The notes below the pieces were generated by a model. The model worked only from the letters and a program-made list of their open reading frames with translations, made no database searches and was not told the origin of the DNA. Shown piece after piece: positions 1 to 11,360 of a DNA stretch of 64,000 nucleotides. Each line of letters starts with the position of its first letter. The stretch's first letter is position 1. The translations under genes and the position numbers were made by a program. The DNA is from Ephemerocybe angulata (Eukaryota > Basidiomycota > Agaricomycetes > Agaricales > Psathyrellaceae), in the NCBI GenBank assembly GCA_013368325.1, contig JAACJK010000001.1, positions 3,534,001-3,598,000 of the forward strand. Reading direction: 5' to 3'.

Positions 1-951
1 TCCCTTCAATCTAATCTACCCGCGCCGCCACCGACACCCGTGCGAATCATGGCCAAGATGCTATCAAATCTATCATTAGAAGATGAAGAATCACTGGCCA
101 CTGTCAACGAAGATGAAGAAGAACCTGATTCACCAACAGACGCCGCCAAACGGTCACGCGCAATTGTTGAAGATGCTGCCAAAGAACTTGCCAACACGAA
201 CTACGCTTACCTTATCGGAAAACAACGCGTTCTGTCCTCTTCCCCCATGGTCCCTCCCACTGCCCAACCCATCCTCAATGTCCCAGTCGACATCTCCTCC
301 CTCTTATTCATCACACCAAAGTCCAAGAACGAGGCAACGCTCCTAGCAGCACTACGGGAGCTCCACGCCGAGAACAAGACCCTGAAACACCGCGTGATCG
401 AGCTGCAGGCCTCCAACATTTTAAATGAAACTTACTGCAACAAGCTTCGGTTCCAGCTAGCGGCAAAGGAGGAAAAGGCGGCGAAGAAGGGGAAGGGAAG
501 GGGAAAGTTGATGGGGGATGGTCTCCCTCGGATGTTATCTGGGGATGAGTTTCACGCGCGAGTGGTGGAATTCACGGAGTGGCAACGCCAGGAGGAATTG
601 AGGAAAGAGAAGCGGGGTAATGTTCGGGCACTCTGGAAGGAGGAAGTCGCAAAATGGGAGGTGGAAAAGGAGAGGATTAAGAGGGAGAATGAGTTGGTGG
701 ACGAGCGCAACGAGAAAGCCGAGCAGAAGTGGAAGAACGCACAATCCGCCGCCAAACGGGCCAACCGGACCTTCAAACAACGGAAACCGGTCAAAGAATC
801 CAAAGAAAAGGTGCCAAAAAAACCGACTTTGAAGGAATTCGAGGCCTCTTTAGAAGAAGATGATAGTGGAGATGATTCTGTTGAGAGTTCCGGGGCAGAA
901 GAGGAGGAGGAGACCGAGGGGGAAGGCGACGATGAAGAGGATAGCGACTGA
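1..951 (+). CDS. C-terminal tail of a pogo/CENP-B-like DDE transposase (5' partial)
   Basis: The frame is open from the first base of the window, so the N-terminal part (helix-turn-helix and DDE core) lies outside. What remains is the charged tail usual in agaricomycete pogo-type transposases: a leucine-rich helix near TLLAALRELHAENKTLKHRV, then a KGKGR stretch followed by GDGLPRMLSGDEF and a long Lys/Glu coiled coil with many RKEK and WKEE segments, ending in an acidic run EEEEETEGEGDDEEDSD. The family cuts and rejoins DNA in the nucleus; this tail is probably structural or for partner binding. A GTG at position 40 and ATGs at 49 and 58 are internal, not starts. Naming rests on the GDGLP..L.GDEF signature, which I recall from the family; whether the full element is intact cannot be seen. 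Confidence 0.75.
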   Translation, partial: SLQSNLPAPPPTPVRIMAKMLSNLSLEDEESLATVNEDEEEPDSPTDAAKRSRAIVEDAAKELANTNYAYLIGKQRVLSSSPMVPPTAQPILNVPVDISSLLFITPKSKNEATLLAALRELHAENKTLKHRVIELQASNILNETYCNKLRFQLAAKEEKAAKKGKGRGKLMGDGLPRMLSGDEFHARVVEFTEWQRQEELRKEKRGNVRALWKEEVAKWEVEKERIKRENELVDERNEKAEQKWKNAQSAAKRANRTFKQRKPVKESKEKVPKKPTLKEFEASLEEDDSGDDSVESSGAEEEEETEGEGDDEEDSD

Positions 952-1355
952 TAATTCGTGATCCGCCAGTTGATGGTGGCTGTTCACCGGTGTCACGCTC
1001 GGTGATAGTGACCCAGAATTGACCTTTCGCGCCGAATCGCTCTCTATTACCGCATGGACTGCATAATATGCCAAATTTATATATGTGTGTGTACCTAAGA
1101 TGTATCTGAACAATATTCCATCCTCCATCTCCCCCAAAGTTGTCTAACTACAAAGTGAGAAGCAATCTTGGAATTTGGCGTCACACAAGCTGACTAATGA
1201 CTGTAGTCTCCAAACTGATTATGTACCATATCACTCAAAATAGTACTTGCCATGCATGGGAATTGAACTGTTAGCCTCCTGTTATCATTTGTGCACTCCA
1301 ACCGGTGCGCTATTATGAGAATATAAATTATTATGTCAATTTCTCGTGACATAGT
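952..1355. other. Downstream spacer without a gene
   Basis: No reading frame or RNA gene is recognised. It contains the 3' flank of the transposase-tail gene and a short TG-rich stretch near 1,082-1,095. It may hold the 3' terminal region of the transposon, but no terminal inverted repeat can be paired because the other end lies outside the window. Confidence 0.5.
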
Positions 1356-1490
1356 GGGCTTGGGCCTGGCATATTTCGAGGCCAGGCCCAAGCCCAGTGA
1401 AAGCCCACACCAAATGTGGGCCTGGGCTTGGCCTGGCTTGGTCATTTTGGGCTTGGCTTGGCCCGGCCTGGGCTTTGAAGCCCAAGCCCT
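1356..1490. repeat. Degenerate GGCTTGG/GGCCTGG repeat block with internal palindromes
   Basis: About 135 bp made almost entirely of GGGCTTGG, GGCCTGG and their complement CCAAGCCC, arranged so that plus and minus versions alternate (for example GGGCTTGGGCCTGGC, then GCCAGGCCCAAGCCC 25 bp later). Such a block can fold into several alternative hairpins. It lies between the transposase tail and the decayed transposon-family gene. No coding function is suggested. Confidence 0.7.
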
Positions 1491-1590
1491 GACAACACTA
1501 TTAATGGCAGAAATCGTTTCACGGGGGTTTCGATTCGGACCAGGCTAAGATAACAGTCGTAAGCCGCAACACTCAAATTAGTTAAGGTGT

Positions 1591-3811
1591 GACCATTTCG
1601 GAGAAGCGACGGCGGACCTTGAACAATAAACAATATCCATCATTGGTTTCCTTCTGCTCATCACTCCCAGCGATAGTGTCGCGACGACAGCTTGCCTGCG
1701 CATTCCCTCCAATGTGCGAGGCATGTTCTGACTGCTGAGGGTTGTCGGCAGGAAGGACGTGAGGTATCAACTGGAAGAGTATCTCGCACCCGTGGAGGCA
1801 GTCATATCCTTCATGCCATTCCTCCGGATCGCTAGCGATGGGCACCATTGGGTCAGTAGAGTTTACTATATTCAATACGGCCACTCACAAATCTTCGACC
1901 AGCGCTGCAAACTGTTCCGAGCTCGACGCATGTGACGATGTTGAACTGAATCGCACGAAGTATTCCTGGGCAAGTTTCTTGTGAGGCAACGCCAAATTTT
2001 GGACGTAGATATTCGTATGTGCGTTATATTGCTTGCTGACATTTCCTGATACATCGTCACTCCAGGGAAGGACCCTCAAGCGATACATCGGCTTTCCCAT
2101 TGCCTTCTTACGGAGAGGGTTTGGATCTGCTGAGAAGCCCTGACCGCCGATGGCTAACCAGATAACAAATGAATAAGCTGCATGCAAACAGGTATCTGTG
2201 CGATCTTCCTCACCCGAGAACCGTACCTGATGGGTCTTCGACACTTGGAGGTCGAGTATGTTGCGTGCCATCCGTGTTGCGGGGACATACACTTTCTCTG
2301 GATCTGCCAGAGAAAAACAATGTTCCTTTGATCAATGGTGCGTCAGTCACATCGTGTTGAAATTCTGCTTGCGCCAGACGCTCACCAGCATTGAATAGTG
2401 CAACTGATAGCACTCGGCGTGAACAGCTCCATTCTCCATCCCCCATCGCATTGGTATTGCAAATGTCCCATCATCGAGCTCTGTGATCTCTGAAACGTAG
2501 AAATGCTTCGATCCTGGAGACGACAGATCACACCACATGGGTGTCAACTCGTCCTGAGAACTTTCATTGGTCCACTTCTCGCCATGCCACATCTCTGACA
2601 CGCCATTCTTAGGCTTGAGCTCTGGGTACAGCTCCATCTCTTTTCTGACCAACGGGTTTGCAAAATCCTTCGAAAATGGCCATAACGAGGTGAGTATTAT
2701 CCAGTATCCTTTCGGCGTAGGCTGTCACAGAAAAATGAACTTACAAGGGCAAATAGCTTTGCAGGGTGGTTCATGTAGAAGTGGGATCCAAGCGAGGACG
2801 TGTGGTGGTCAGACTTAACCCCAATCTCGTCATTGAGCATGCCCTGCACCTTCCGAAGGGCGTTGAACGCAGGTACATTGGGCGTCCCACATTCGTTCAT
2901 CATCCAGATGATTGACTTGAGGTGATCATCGGACAGTCGCATCCGAGGTAAGTGGTCGATTAAATCCAGCATAAACATCTAAATGCATTGTCAGACCGTT
3001 TCTTTTAGGCGACGAGTGCGATACTTACAGTTTTAGACTCGTAAGGTGCCCACTCCCCACCATGCACTGAGCTCGTGGTGTTAGGAGTATCATTCTCGTT
3101 ATCGCGCTCATCTGCGCCGGCTATCGACTTGTCAGAAAATTGGCGGGCACCGTACAATGCGAAGATCGAAGATTTGGAAATGGAGACTCACACATTGGTA
3201 CAGTATTCTCATCCAGATAATCATCTGGTTCATCGAGCGCTGACAATTGCTCGGCTCTCAGCATTGTATCTTGGTACATACCGAGATTGCGAAGCTTTCT
3301 TCCCATCTCGTCTCGTGCTCTCTTCTGGGATGCTTGGGGATCAATGCCCGCGGTAAAATGGACAGGGTTGTCGTATTGAAATACACCATCTTCGAACTGT
3401 GACAGACCCTCAAGAAGGTCGGCTCTATTTGAAGACTGCATGTCGTCGTCAGAGTCATCGAGTGCCATGAGGCTCTGGATTGTAGGCCTTCGAAGTACTG
3501 CTGGGAGGACAGGTCCAGGCGGTCCGGCAATAGGTACCAATGGGCGGTTGGCAGGTATGGAAGGTGCGGAACTCTGCGCATGGAGAGCTGTGACTGCTTT
3601 CTGATGCATTGCACTTTTTAGATGACTGGATTTCGAAGTTCGCTTGAAGATAGCGTCGCATCTGGCACCCGGTCTGTTTGTACAGATGTGACAGAACAAT
3701 AAATCGTCTTCTCGCTCTTCGAGCCCTGTTATTTCATGTGAGTACCCTTCAACACTCTCGGAATATACTCCGCTGACCTTCAGGAAGGTCACCTGTCCTC
3801 AGAGGAGGCAT
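1591..3811 (-). pseudogene. Decayed, 3'-truncated agaricomycete transposon-family gene with N-terminal zinc-finger-like region
   Basis: Reading from 3,811 down: exon 1 starts MPPLRTGDLPE, exon 2 (3,192-3,725) holds FCHICTNRPGARCDAIF with later KSAMHQKAV, a C2H2-like finger. Later exons (3,029-3,120; 2,745-2,978; 2,386-2,667; about 1,885-2,310) carry GSHFYMNHPAKLFAL, WHGEKWTNES, KHFYVSEITELDDGTF, PWSDDVSGNVSKQYNAHTN and EYFVRFSSTSSHASSSEQF. These are hallmarks of a large multicopy family in mushroom genomes, related to Plavaka-type transposon genes. The copy is broken: the intron after YQLHYSML does not keep frame, a shift lies near 1,880, and homology stops after ETNDGYCLLF, roughly halfway through the usual protein. 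The missing part would include any catalytic core. Family recall is from memory; transposition itself is not shown. Confidence 0.7.
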
Positions 3812-4018
3812 TCCGACTGTGGATACAGCTGTGAAGACGCTCCAAGGAGGGGAGGAGTTGTGACCGCACGTGATGGGAAGCTCCGAGCAGCTCAATGCCA
3901 CCTCATCCCATTCGCTTTCTCTTTCGCTTCACCCTCTCCTTCTTATTAATTCCACCACCTTATTCACCTCTTTACTCTTGCCTCTAATTGACGTTCCTTC
4001 TATCTACATTTTTCGACA

Positions 4019-5385
4019 ATGCCATCCATCGCTCTCTCTGACCTCATAAATGCAGAAACTCCAGAGAGACCCCCTTCTGTACCCCGGAGCTCGACGACGA
4101 CTCCAGCTGCTGGCGAGCGCCCACCGGCTTCCGAAGACCAATTAAGCGATGAGGAGGATGACAACGACACCCTTCCTCGTGCCAGAAGCAACCGTAAACG
4201 CCGTGCTGAAGACCACACTGACTTTGCCTCTGCGACTGCCCGGAGCATCCGCCTCAAGAAGGATGACGGACAGGCCCTAATTAAATTCTCCGGGGTAGCT
4301 ATAGTGTACCAGCACTCGTTATATTGTACTAACCCTTTCAACTAGCTTTCGAGTCCTCAGCAGCACATTCATTTGTACGGCCAGAATCTCTTATGCATGG
4401 ATCTACTCCGCCAAATGAATCTTCCAGAGGTTCCCTTCGCCATCTCAAACTCCCTCAATGTACGTACCCCTCTACCATGTTCTTACACGAAGTACCGAGT
4501 ACTCGCTACCATCCGTGACGCTTACACGAGTCCACAGGCTCGCATTGAGTTTGCATGTTTTGCAAGTCTCATTTCGGCGGACTGTGGGTCTTATGTCGAA
4601 GACCAAGGACCTCTCAAGGATATCGTGGTGCGCTCTGTTCAGTAACTCCTCTCGACGTCAGTGCTTGACCGAGCAATAAACTCTAGGCCTATCTCGAAAG
4701 GCGCCCCGAGTGGGGACTGACCGCAGAAGTTAAGAACGACCAAGCCAAATACAAAGTCATCACCGCCCGCATTTGTTTGAAGCTTACCCAACGGAGAAAC
4801 GGTATCAAGACCTTGGTTCGTTATCCCTTCGTATAATTCAAATCTCTGCATCCGTTCTTAATTTCGTGTCACAGATGATAACCTCATTGGGATATTCCAA
4901 GGAAGGCAAGGCCTTCTGCCGGGACCAAGGCATGGCCACCCAGAACATCGTTGACCTCTGCGAGGCTATCATCGCAGGTGGGGCCGGTGTCTGCGCAAAG
5001 CGCAACATCAGGGTAACGCTCCCAATGCTCGGGCGCTTCGCTTTTCTGGTGCGTGGCTATCAATCTCATCTCACCTCACTATTCACTGCTGAAACTTCCG
5101 TGTGCAAGCAGCGGTTGGCCCTTTCCGAGTCACTCGAAGACGCGAAGGCAAATCCCGACAAGTTTTGGGCTGACGTCGACCGAAATTTGAAACAAATGCG
5201 GGAGAAGAGGGGCAACGATCCTGTTAGGACGAGCAGGTCGGGGATCCATCCGTTATGTCACGCGCCTCGCATACTGACTCACAGTTCAATACAGTTTAAT
5301 TTTCAGGATGCTCAAGAATGACCTTACGGCTTACGGGGGAACCGTCGAAGCGATCGATGACGTCGCTGAGGACCTGCTTGGTTAA
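4019..5385 (+). CDS. Conserved-looking protein of unknown function, seven exons, 328 aa
   Basis: Exons 4,019-4,294; 4,346-4,459; 4,538-4,627; 4,687-4,815; 4,875-5,048; 5,112-5,236; 5,307-5,385 join in one open frame with GT-AG junctions throughout, so the model is resolved. The first 92 residues are polar and disordered with an acidic patch (SDEEDDNDT) followed by a basic patch (RSNRKRRAED), a possible nuclear-localisation signal. The rest is mixed helix: a segment around CMDLLRQMNLPEVPFAISN, then AYLERRPEWGLTAEVKND, a Gly/Ala-rich stretch AIIAGGAGVCAKRN, and a charged helix NPDKFWADVDRNLKQMREKR. I do not recognise a catalytic motif or family. The tidy exon structure argues for a live gene. 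The ATG follows a pyrimidine-rich leader. Confidence 0.8.
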
Positions 5386-6060
5386 GCTCCCGGATCCATC
5401 CCTTTTCTCTGTCGCGCATACATCGCCGCACCATTCATTCCCTCTCCCTTCCTATTTTCACTGCTCACAACATCGTATAAACTAGCCACTAATTTTGTCC
5501 TGCATAATGATTCATCTCAACATTCATTTCTTAGTTTACTCCTGCTTTCACGATACGGATCTGTATGAAACCTTAGCTTTGGTACCGGATAATAAAGACA
5601 TGTTTCTGTAACATTCTCGCGAAAGTGCGCGCAGGCCTGCCACCCCTGGTTGGCCCCTGGGGCTCTGTGCACTGTGAGCAAACTGCGTGGGCTGTCATTA
5701 CAAGGAGCACCCTGATAGACATAACAGAGGATTTACGGAGGATAGAGAGGTATTAAGTAGACATGACTACAATGCTTTGAGGATGTCAAGGGGAACCCCT
5801 TGTTGATATAACCCTTGTCAGTAGCATGGTCACGACGGTATGCTGCCCTGAGATGGCTATGTTGACGAGAAGGCATTAGCCAGATGTCACCAGGCCGTCG
5901 GCTACTGAGGTCAAGGAGAGGTGTGTGACGGAATCTCCCTTGACACCCTCTCCCAGGATGTCACCTATTCGATGTTTCAACGTCACCCGAGATTTGACGG
6001 ATCCTGTTCGGACATCCGCCGCTTATCATCAAAGCTCACCAGGTTGATCGTGCCATAAGC
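5386..6060. other. Intergenic spacer, nothing recognised
   Basis: Contains the 3' flank of the seven-exon gene and then sequence without a sustained frame, tRNA-like fold or repeat I can identify. It ends where the spliced-repeat tract related to 16.1-17.1 kb begins. Confidence 0.5.
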
Positions 6061-7097
6061 TCATGCCAAATTGGCGGTGTACAACCAGCATCATCCGGGT
6101 GCTGGTGCTTGACAATGGCCAGCAGCTGTGCACTACGACCAAGGCGCTACGCCTACGCTATACCCGCCTATCTAATCTCCAGCGACACTCTACTCGGTAC
6201 CCCAACGACGTCGAGCACCCCCGGCCGCGCAAATCCGCTACGCAAAGTCGATCTGGACGCGATCTGTGAACGTAGCGAAGGTCAGACCGACTCCCATCGA
6301 GTTCTCACCTTCAACCAACACTGCGTGCGATGCGATGGACCGAGGATTGGCAAAGCTCGCGTCGAGCATGCGCAACAGTCGCATCCGATGACTCTCGAGC
6401 GTTCTCGGAGACGGTGGAGGTGCCAGCACGCGCATCTCGATTGGAGCTGCGAGTATCGGGGCTATACACAAGGTGAGTAACTGTTGCATCGCCAATTTGT
6501 CGTGTTAGACTTACCGAGCCTCTAGAATCGCTTCTACAACACGAATCCCCACGAATGACGCGCACGCCGTCCGGGTCTTCTCGATTGGAGCTTTGAGTAC
6601 TGGGTCAAAGGTAAGCCTATGGTAAGCCATCATCTTCTGCTTCGCTCTATCGAACACTGACCGTTGCAGAATACACTCCTACTGCACGTAGATGCCTCTG
6701 CACCAGACAAACTCGGTTAGCGCGGCGGAGTGCGAACGATACCTGTAAGGGGCGACCTGCGTGAGTACAGCGACTCTTCTTCAATGAAAACCTGATCATC
6801 GTACCTTTTTGCGTGCGGATTTAGTCGAGGCCTATACACAGAGGTGAGTAATCGTTGCACGGCCAATCCTGATGTGTTAGACTCACCCAAACCCAAGAAT
6901 CGCAAGTTCCTTCGCCAGCCCACAACACTCATCCCACGTAGCACGCCCTGCCTGTTGACTATCCCAAATACCGAAGCACCGGACTTGCCATGGATTAAAT
7001 GTGCCCATTTTGAATGAGAACTGCTACAAAGACCAGCTCAAGTACATTGTCTCTCTCGCTAATGCGTCCATTGAGGCCATTGCAGATTTGTCGCTGA
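6061..7097 (+). repeat. Intron-rich repeat tract A, inverted relative of the tract at 16.15-17.06 kb
   Basis: From about 6,110 to 6,950 this is an imperfect reverse-complement copy of about 16,150-17,060. Matching landmarks include CCCCAACGACGTCGAGCACC, CGCAAATCCGCTA, the intron end TCGAACACTGACCGTTGCAG, and CAGACAAACTCGGTTAGCGC. Several GT-AG introns are kept at equivalent positions (for example starting GTGAGTAACTGTTG near 6,472 and GTGAGTAATCGTTGCAC near 6,843). The first 35 bases instead match 15,000-15,033 (CATCATCCGGGTGCTGGTG). A decayed peptide AYLISSDTLLGTPTTSSTP is legible and reads better in the 17 kb copy, so both tracts probably descend from one multi-exon gene. Confidence 0.65.
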
Positions 7098-7191
7098 CCG
7101 GCGCTTAGTAGTTTGCTTTGTTGGCCGACGTGGGAATCATCGAACCCTCAGGCCGAATAAACACCGAAGCGCCCATTGTTCGCGGAGGACC

Positions 7192-7199
7192 TATATATT
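7192..7199 (+). promoter_or_regulatory. TATA box of F-box copy 1
   Basis: TATATATT lies 50 bp before the ATG at 7,250. The sequence from about 7,100 to the ATG is nearly identical to the upstream region of F-box copy 2, so the promoter was duplicated along with the gene. Confidence 0.65.
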
Positions 7200-7249
7200 T
7201 GATCGCGGAGCCGCGCTTAACTTGAACTCCAACCACCATCCTCCCCCCA

Positions 7250-8828
7250 ATGCCTCCCAAAGGATCGCGCAAGAAGCGTACTCGCCAAACCAAAGCTGTC
7301 ACTGGCAAGGCAGTTGGCAATGAGGAAGCTGCTCCAGTTGTCTTGAGGAACGATTCGACGTCGAAGGTTGCCACTCGTGTGACGTTGACCGGGTTGCCGT
7401 TCGATCTCCTGAGCGAGGTGAGTTTTGCGAGCTCAGTTAGGCGTGTTTCTCAGATTAAAGGCGTGGATTGCATAGATATACGCTCTTCTCCACCCTGTTG
7501 ATCTTCTTCAGCTCGCGAGGACGAGCAAGGTGTTCAGGAAGGTCTTGATGAACCGCCAAGCCTCGCGCAAGATGATCTGGATGCCAGCTCTCGCGTCTAT
7601 CCGAGGCCTTCCTCCCTGCCCCAAAGACCTCGCAGAGCCTAGGTATATCAACCTGCTTCTCGAAAGCACATGCGACGTACGTTCTCCGAATGGTTTGCCC
7701 AAAGGACTCGGAGATGCTAACAGCGATGTTATCTAGGGTTGCTCCGTCACTGCCAGCCGCAGTAGTATCAATACTAGAGTGTGGAAACATCTCACCAACT
7801 ACTCGCAGACCTGCGGCGGACCCGGCGGTTGCGATTTTCCAAAGTGCGTCTCTTACATTCCCCTTCTCTCGAACGTTCGCTCACCGCCATAAGTAGCTTC
7901 GTGGACCCACATGAGCTCCCCGACGATCTCCCTGAGGACTTCGAGACGATGGTGCCGGCCTCGTGTTACACGTTTAGGAGGAGCCTTTCACGTCCGGAGC
8001 TGGTCACTTGGCGCCTTGCAGATAAGAACGGGGATGAGGTACTGCTGTACGATCTTGATGCCGTCAAGGCGTTGAAGGAGGAGTATGACCTTACCAAGAA
8101 GGGTAAAGCACGCGAATTGTGGATAGAGAGGAAGAAGGAGGAGATGCGCACCAAGTTTCAGGTATGTCGCCTAGCGCCTTGAGGGCAACCGTATCCACAC
8201 TAACTTCGACTTTTCGTAGTTCTTCAAAGCGTGCAGGGATTTCCTTCAAACTCAGATCGAGGAAGAGAGAGAGGCAGAGCACAACGCCCGGATGGACAAG
8301 CTGCTGAAGCCAGCCTACGCCAAATACGTCTTCTCGAAGCCGCCAAACACCGTCGTGCTCACAACTGCCGAGATCTCGATGATGCCAGAGTGTATGCGCG
8401 AAACCACAAGTGCTTCCTCATCGCCTTTCGCTACTCGGTGCGTGCCTTTTCTTCGATCGTCGAACGAACTTTCAGCGTTTTTTCATAGGTGTCTATTCCC
8501 ACGCCCTCCTCCATTGTCGCCCCGGCGCGCAGAGGGACGCCATGTCCTCTGCGCACCGGAGCCGGGAGGGGGCTATCTACTGACTATTACATGCGGGTAC
8601 ACTACAAGGGGCTGGGTGACCTACGGCGGTGACAAGGGCGACGACGACGGCGACAATGAGCACGGTGAAGAGATAATGAGAACAACGACGAAGGGGACCG
8701 ATGCGACGACGACGGCAGAGACAAGACGGGTACAGAGGCGGCGAGCATGGGGGCAGCGAGAATGGCGACAGGGTAACGATTCGATGGAGAGTCTACGGTG
8801 CGTCCTCCAGGTTATATACCCAGTGTGA
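7250..8828 (+). CDS. F-box protein copy 1, internally deleted and fused to a novel tail (about 450 aa)
   Basis: Exons 7,250-7,417; 7,476-7,676; 7,737-7,843; 7,894-8,161; 8,220-8,828 use the same splice sites as the complete copy 10.2 kb downstream. The F-box is the stretch GLPFDLLSE joined to IYALLHPVDLLQLARTSKVF (about residues 48-75), which would bind Skp1 in an SCF ubiquitin ligase. Compared with copy 2, about 370 bp are missing, so EAEHN runs straight into ARMDKLLKPAYAKY without a frame change. Homology ends at AEISMMPE near 8,386. The frame then stays open for about 145 residues of unrelated, low-complexity sequence (GGDKGDDDGDNEHG) to a stop at 8,828. The cysteine-rich C-terminal half of copy 2 is absent. 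It is either a chimeric gene or a pseudogene that happens to remain open. Confidence 0.55.
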
Positions 8829-9460
8829 CGTGACCGTAACGTTTATCGTCCTAAGTGCTGGCGTCACGAGCGCGTCGGTGGCAGTCCGAAACGCGCCAAG
8901 TCCACATCCGATCCGTGCGTGCCATCACTCCGCCGCTTCCTCTTCCCTTCCTCCTCCCTCCTCCTTCTCTCTTCTATTTCTCGAGACTTTGTACAGCGCA
9001 GTGTCTGCGTTATTCAAGGTCGCTAGAACGCGTCGAGAGACGAATATTCTATTCCAAACCACTTCAAAGCTGCTCGCAGCTTTTCGGCTATGCGGCTCTT
9101 GCGGGATGTGTTACGTGCCCCCTCCGACTTGTCATTTCGCCCCATCTTTCGACATCGTTATTCTGCCTAGTTCTTTTGGATATTTACTTTAGTTGTATCT
9201 CGCTTCTGACTGGAATAATATATGAGGTTCAAAACGGTATAGGGAAATGAGGATAATCTAGGGAACTCGTCGCGCCAGCTCCGTTACCTCCGGGCCATCT
9301 CAACAGACTCCATTGATTTCCGTTATCCGCACACCACTCGCGCTTGCATTCTCGGCTCGTACGCGCCTTGGCATTCGGAATGCTGACGCGACTTGCCACG
9401 AATCCTCAGGGATAGTCTGGTGTATTATTCTTTCGTCCTCCCACTTTCATCCCCCACTTT
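8829..9460. other. Spacer after F-box copy 1
   Basis: Includes a pyrimidine-rich stretch near 8,930-8,990 (CCTTCCTCCTCCCTCCTCC). No gene is recognised; overlapping open frames here lack family resemblance and start context. Confidence 0.4.
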
Positions 9461-11360
9461 CACGTCGTCGCTCGGCGGACGGTGTTCTGTCGTGTCTTCG
9501 CCTATCGCGTCCTCGCCATGCTGTCCCAGTTGCCACCTCGCCTCATTCTCGTCTGCACATGCGAACTCAAGACCCACATGTGCTTTCTCGTCGCCCGACG
9601 CCAACTCCTCCCCAAGGCACCCCAGGATCTCGATACACCGACACCTCGATATCGTTTTCCGGAAGAATTTCTGTTGCGTCGGAGCGAAGCAGGTGTCTGG
9701 TATGTCTCTGCATGGTGCACCGGGGCCGCCACACATTCTGACAAATCTTCTCTAGCCAGGAGTCGGCGGGGGATTGCAACGCAGCAACCCGGAGTCACAC
9801 AGCAAGCGCAGGATGGAGTTTGGACGGAATAGCAGGACGGACGAGCATTGGGACTCAATCGAAGTTCATACATTCACTCCTTCAAGACTTTCTTTCACCT
9901 TTTCTGACGCCTTCATACGATCTACTAGGTACTAGGTACGCATACCCATTTTCACTGCGTCGGCACCCACCACGTCGCTCGCGGGAAAAATTTATGTCGT
10001 TGTTGCGCCATCACAGCCATCAACGACATATCCCACACGACACGAGCAATGCCACGTCGACTCGCTGCGAGCATCCTTCGGATGCTCGTTTTTTTCCATG
10101 GTGCGTACATCATGCTCGTCTACACCCTTTGACTCATCGCCTCCCCGGGCCATAGCTCACGGCGCCGCTCGCGGGACGAAATTCTGTTGCGACTTTGGCA
10201 TCGGCGCCACCACCGGTTCACCCCCGACTTTACCCTGCGCAGCTACGTCGACTTCAGACCTTTCCCTCCTTCATGTGTGTATTGTTTATATCCTCTCAGG
10301 CTCTTTAGTTGACACATGTTCAAAGCTTACGACGTCGCTCGCGGGACGCATTTCTGTCGTGACTTGTGGTTGCCCCGATCAACGGAGCCCCAACAACGTC
10401 CAGATCAGCCTCACCAACTTCCAGCGAGCATACTTCGAATGCCCGAGGTCCTTTCGGTGTTTTCAATATTATCCTATCGCTTTGAAGTCGCCGGTACGTC
10501 AAAATTCATTTGCCTCGATTTAGCGGGTCTTCGTCATACTGAAACAATTTGTATTAACACCAGGCGCCGCCATCGTAATTATGGGGACCTTCTCAAGCAT
10601 CCTCAGAACGCTCGGTAATTGGGTATGTTTTCTTTCGTTCAAATTCGACGGAGATATCTTCTGATTTGATCATATGCGCGGGGTTAACGGATTTCCTGGG
10701 GTAAACGACAACCGCAGGTACGTTTAACATCTAATTAACAACTATGTCATCACGTCAGACATTCATTAATTTTACCCTATTTCTCCCATCCTGCTCGCCG
10801 GATTCAATTCCGTCGTCACATTGCCATTTTCGCCCATCCCCAGCACAAATGGCGCTGCCGCTGCCTTCCTCGACTCATCTGTGGCATGCTTGAGGTGCGT
10901 CAATCCCCCACGCTTTGTGCACCGTATCTGACTCCCACCGATCACCCCTTGCATCCCACCCCCGCTCCCCGGAAACATTTCTGTCGTTACATCGCGATCC
11001 TGAGCACTCGCAACGCCATTCCGCCCCCTCGCCCCATTTGGACTTTCCGATGAATTAGCCTTTTCGCGCATCAGCCGGCGGGAGGCCACTGACGCCGGTG
11101 AGCGACATTTTCGGCCACTCATGCCATTACTCATCCATCTCAACTTCATCACATTTCAGAAATCTCGCAATTTGGCCCCACCGGGCACCCTCGAAGCCCA
11201 TATATCCAACTTGCCACGGTACGTGATCTCCCCTTTCCTTCATTCCCTCACTCACACCCCCAATCTAGCTTTCTTCCAAAACTTTGGAGCCCACTCACAC
11301 AGTGGTAAGTCCATACTCCGCCCGACCTCAGCATTTGGCACTCACGCAAATTTCCATTAG
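9461..11360 (+). other. Intron-rich tract B with a motif repeated after each predicted splice acceptor
   Basis: At least six plausible plus-strand introns are visible: 10,101-10,155; 10,275-10,325; 10,494-10,563; 11,098-11,159; 11,219-11,268; 11,305-11,360. No reading frame runs through them. A motif close to GGGACGAATTTCTGTCGT recurs at 9,974, 10,164 and 10,334 (each preceded by CGCTCGC) and more loosely near 9,477, 9,658, 10,797 and 10,969, so spacing is about 110-190 bp. At 10,164 and 10,334 the motif starts 9 bases after a predicted acceptor. This looks like an array of exon-intron units. Whether it is transcribed cannot be seen. Confidence 0.45.

Noticed and set aside
6061..6480. Protein-coding gene at the start of tract A
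   Set aside because: The legible peptide is broken by shifts compared with the relative at 17 kb, and at least one acceptor site is lost.
9977..10970. Regularly spaced motif copies as a CRISPR array
   Set aside because: Spacing and motif vary, the units contain introns, and the genome is eukaryotic.
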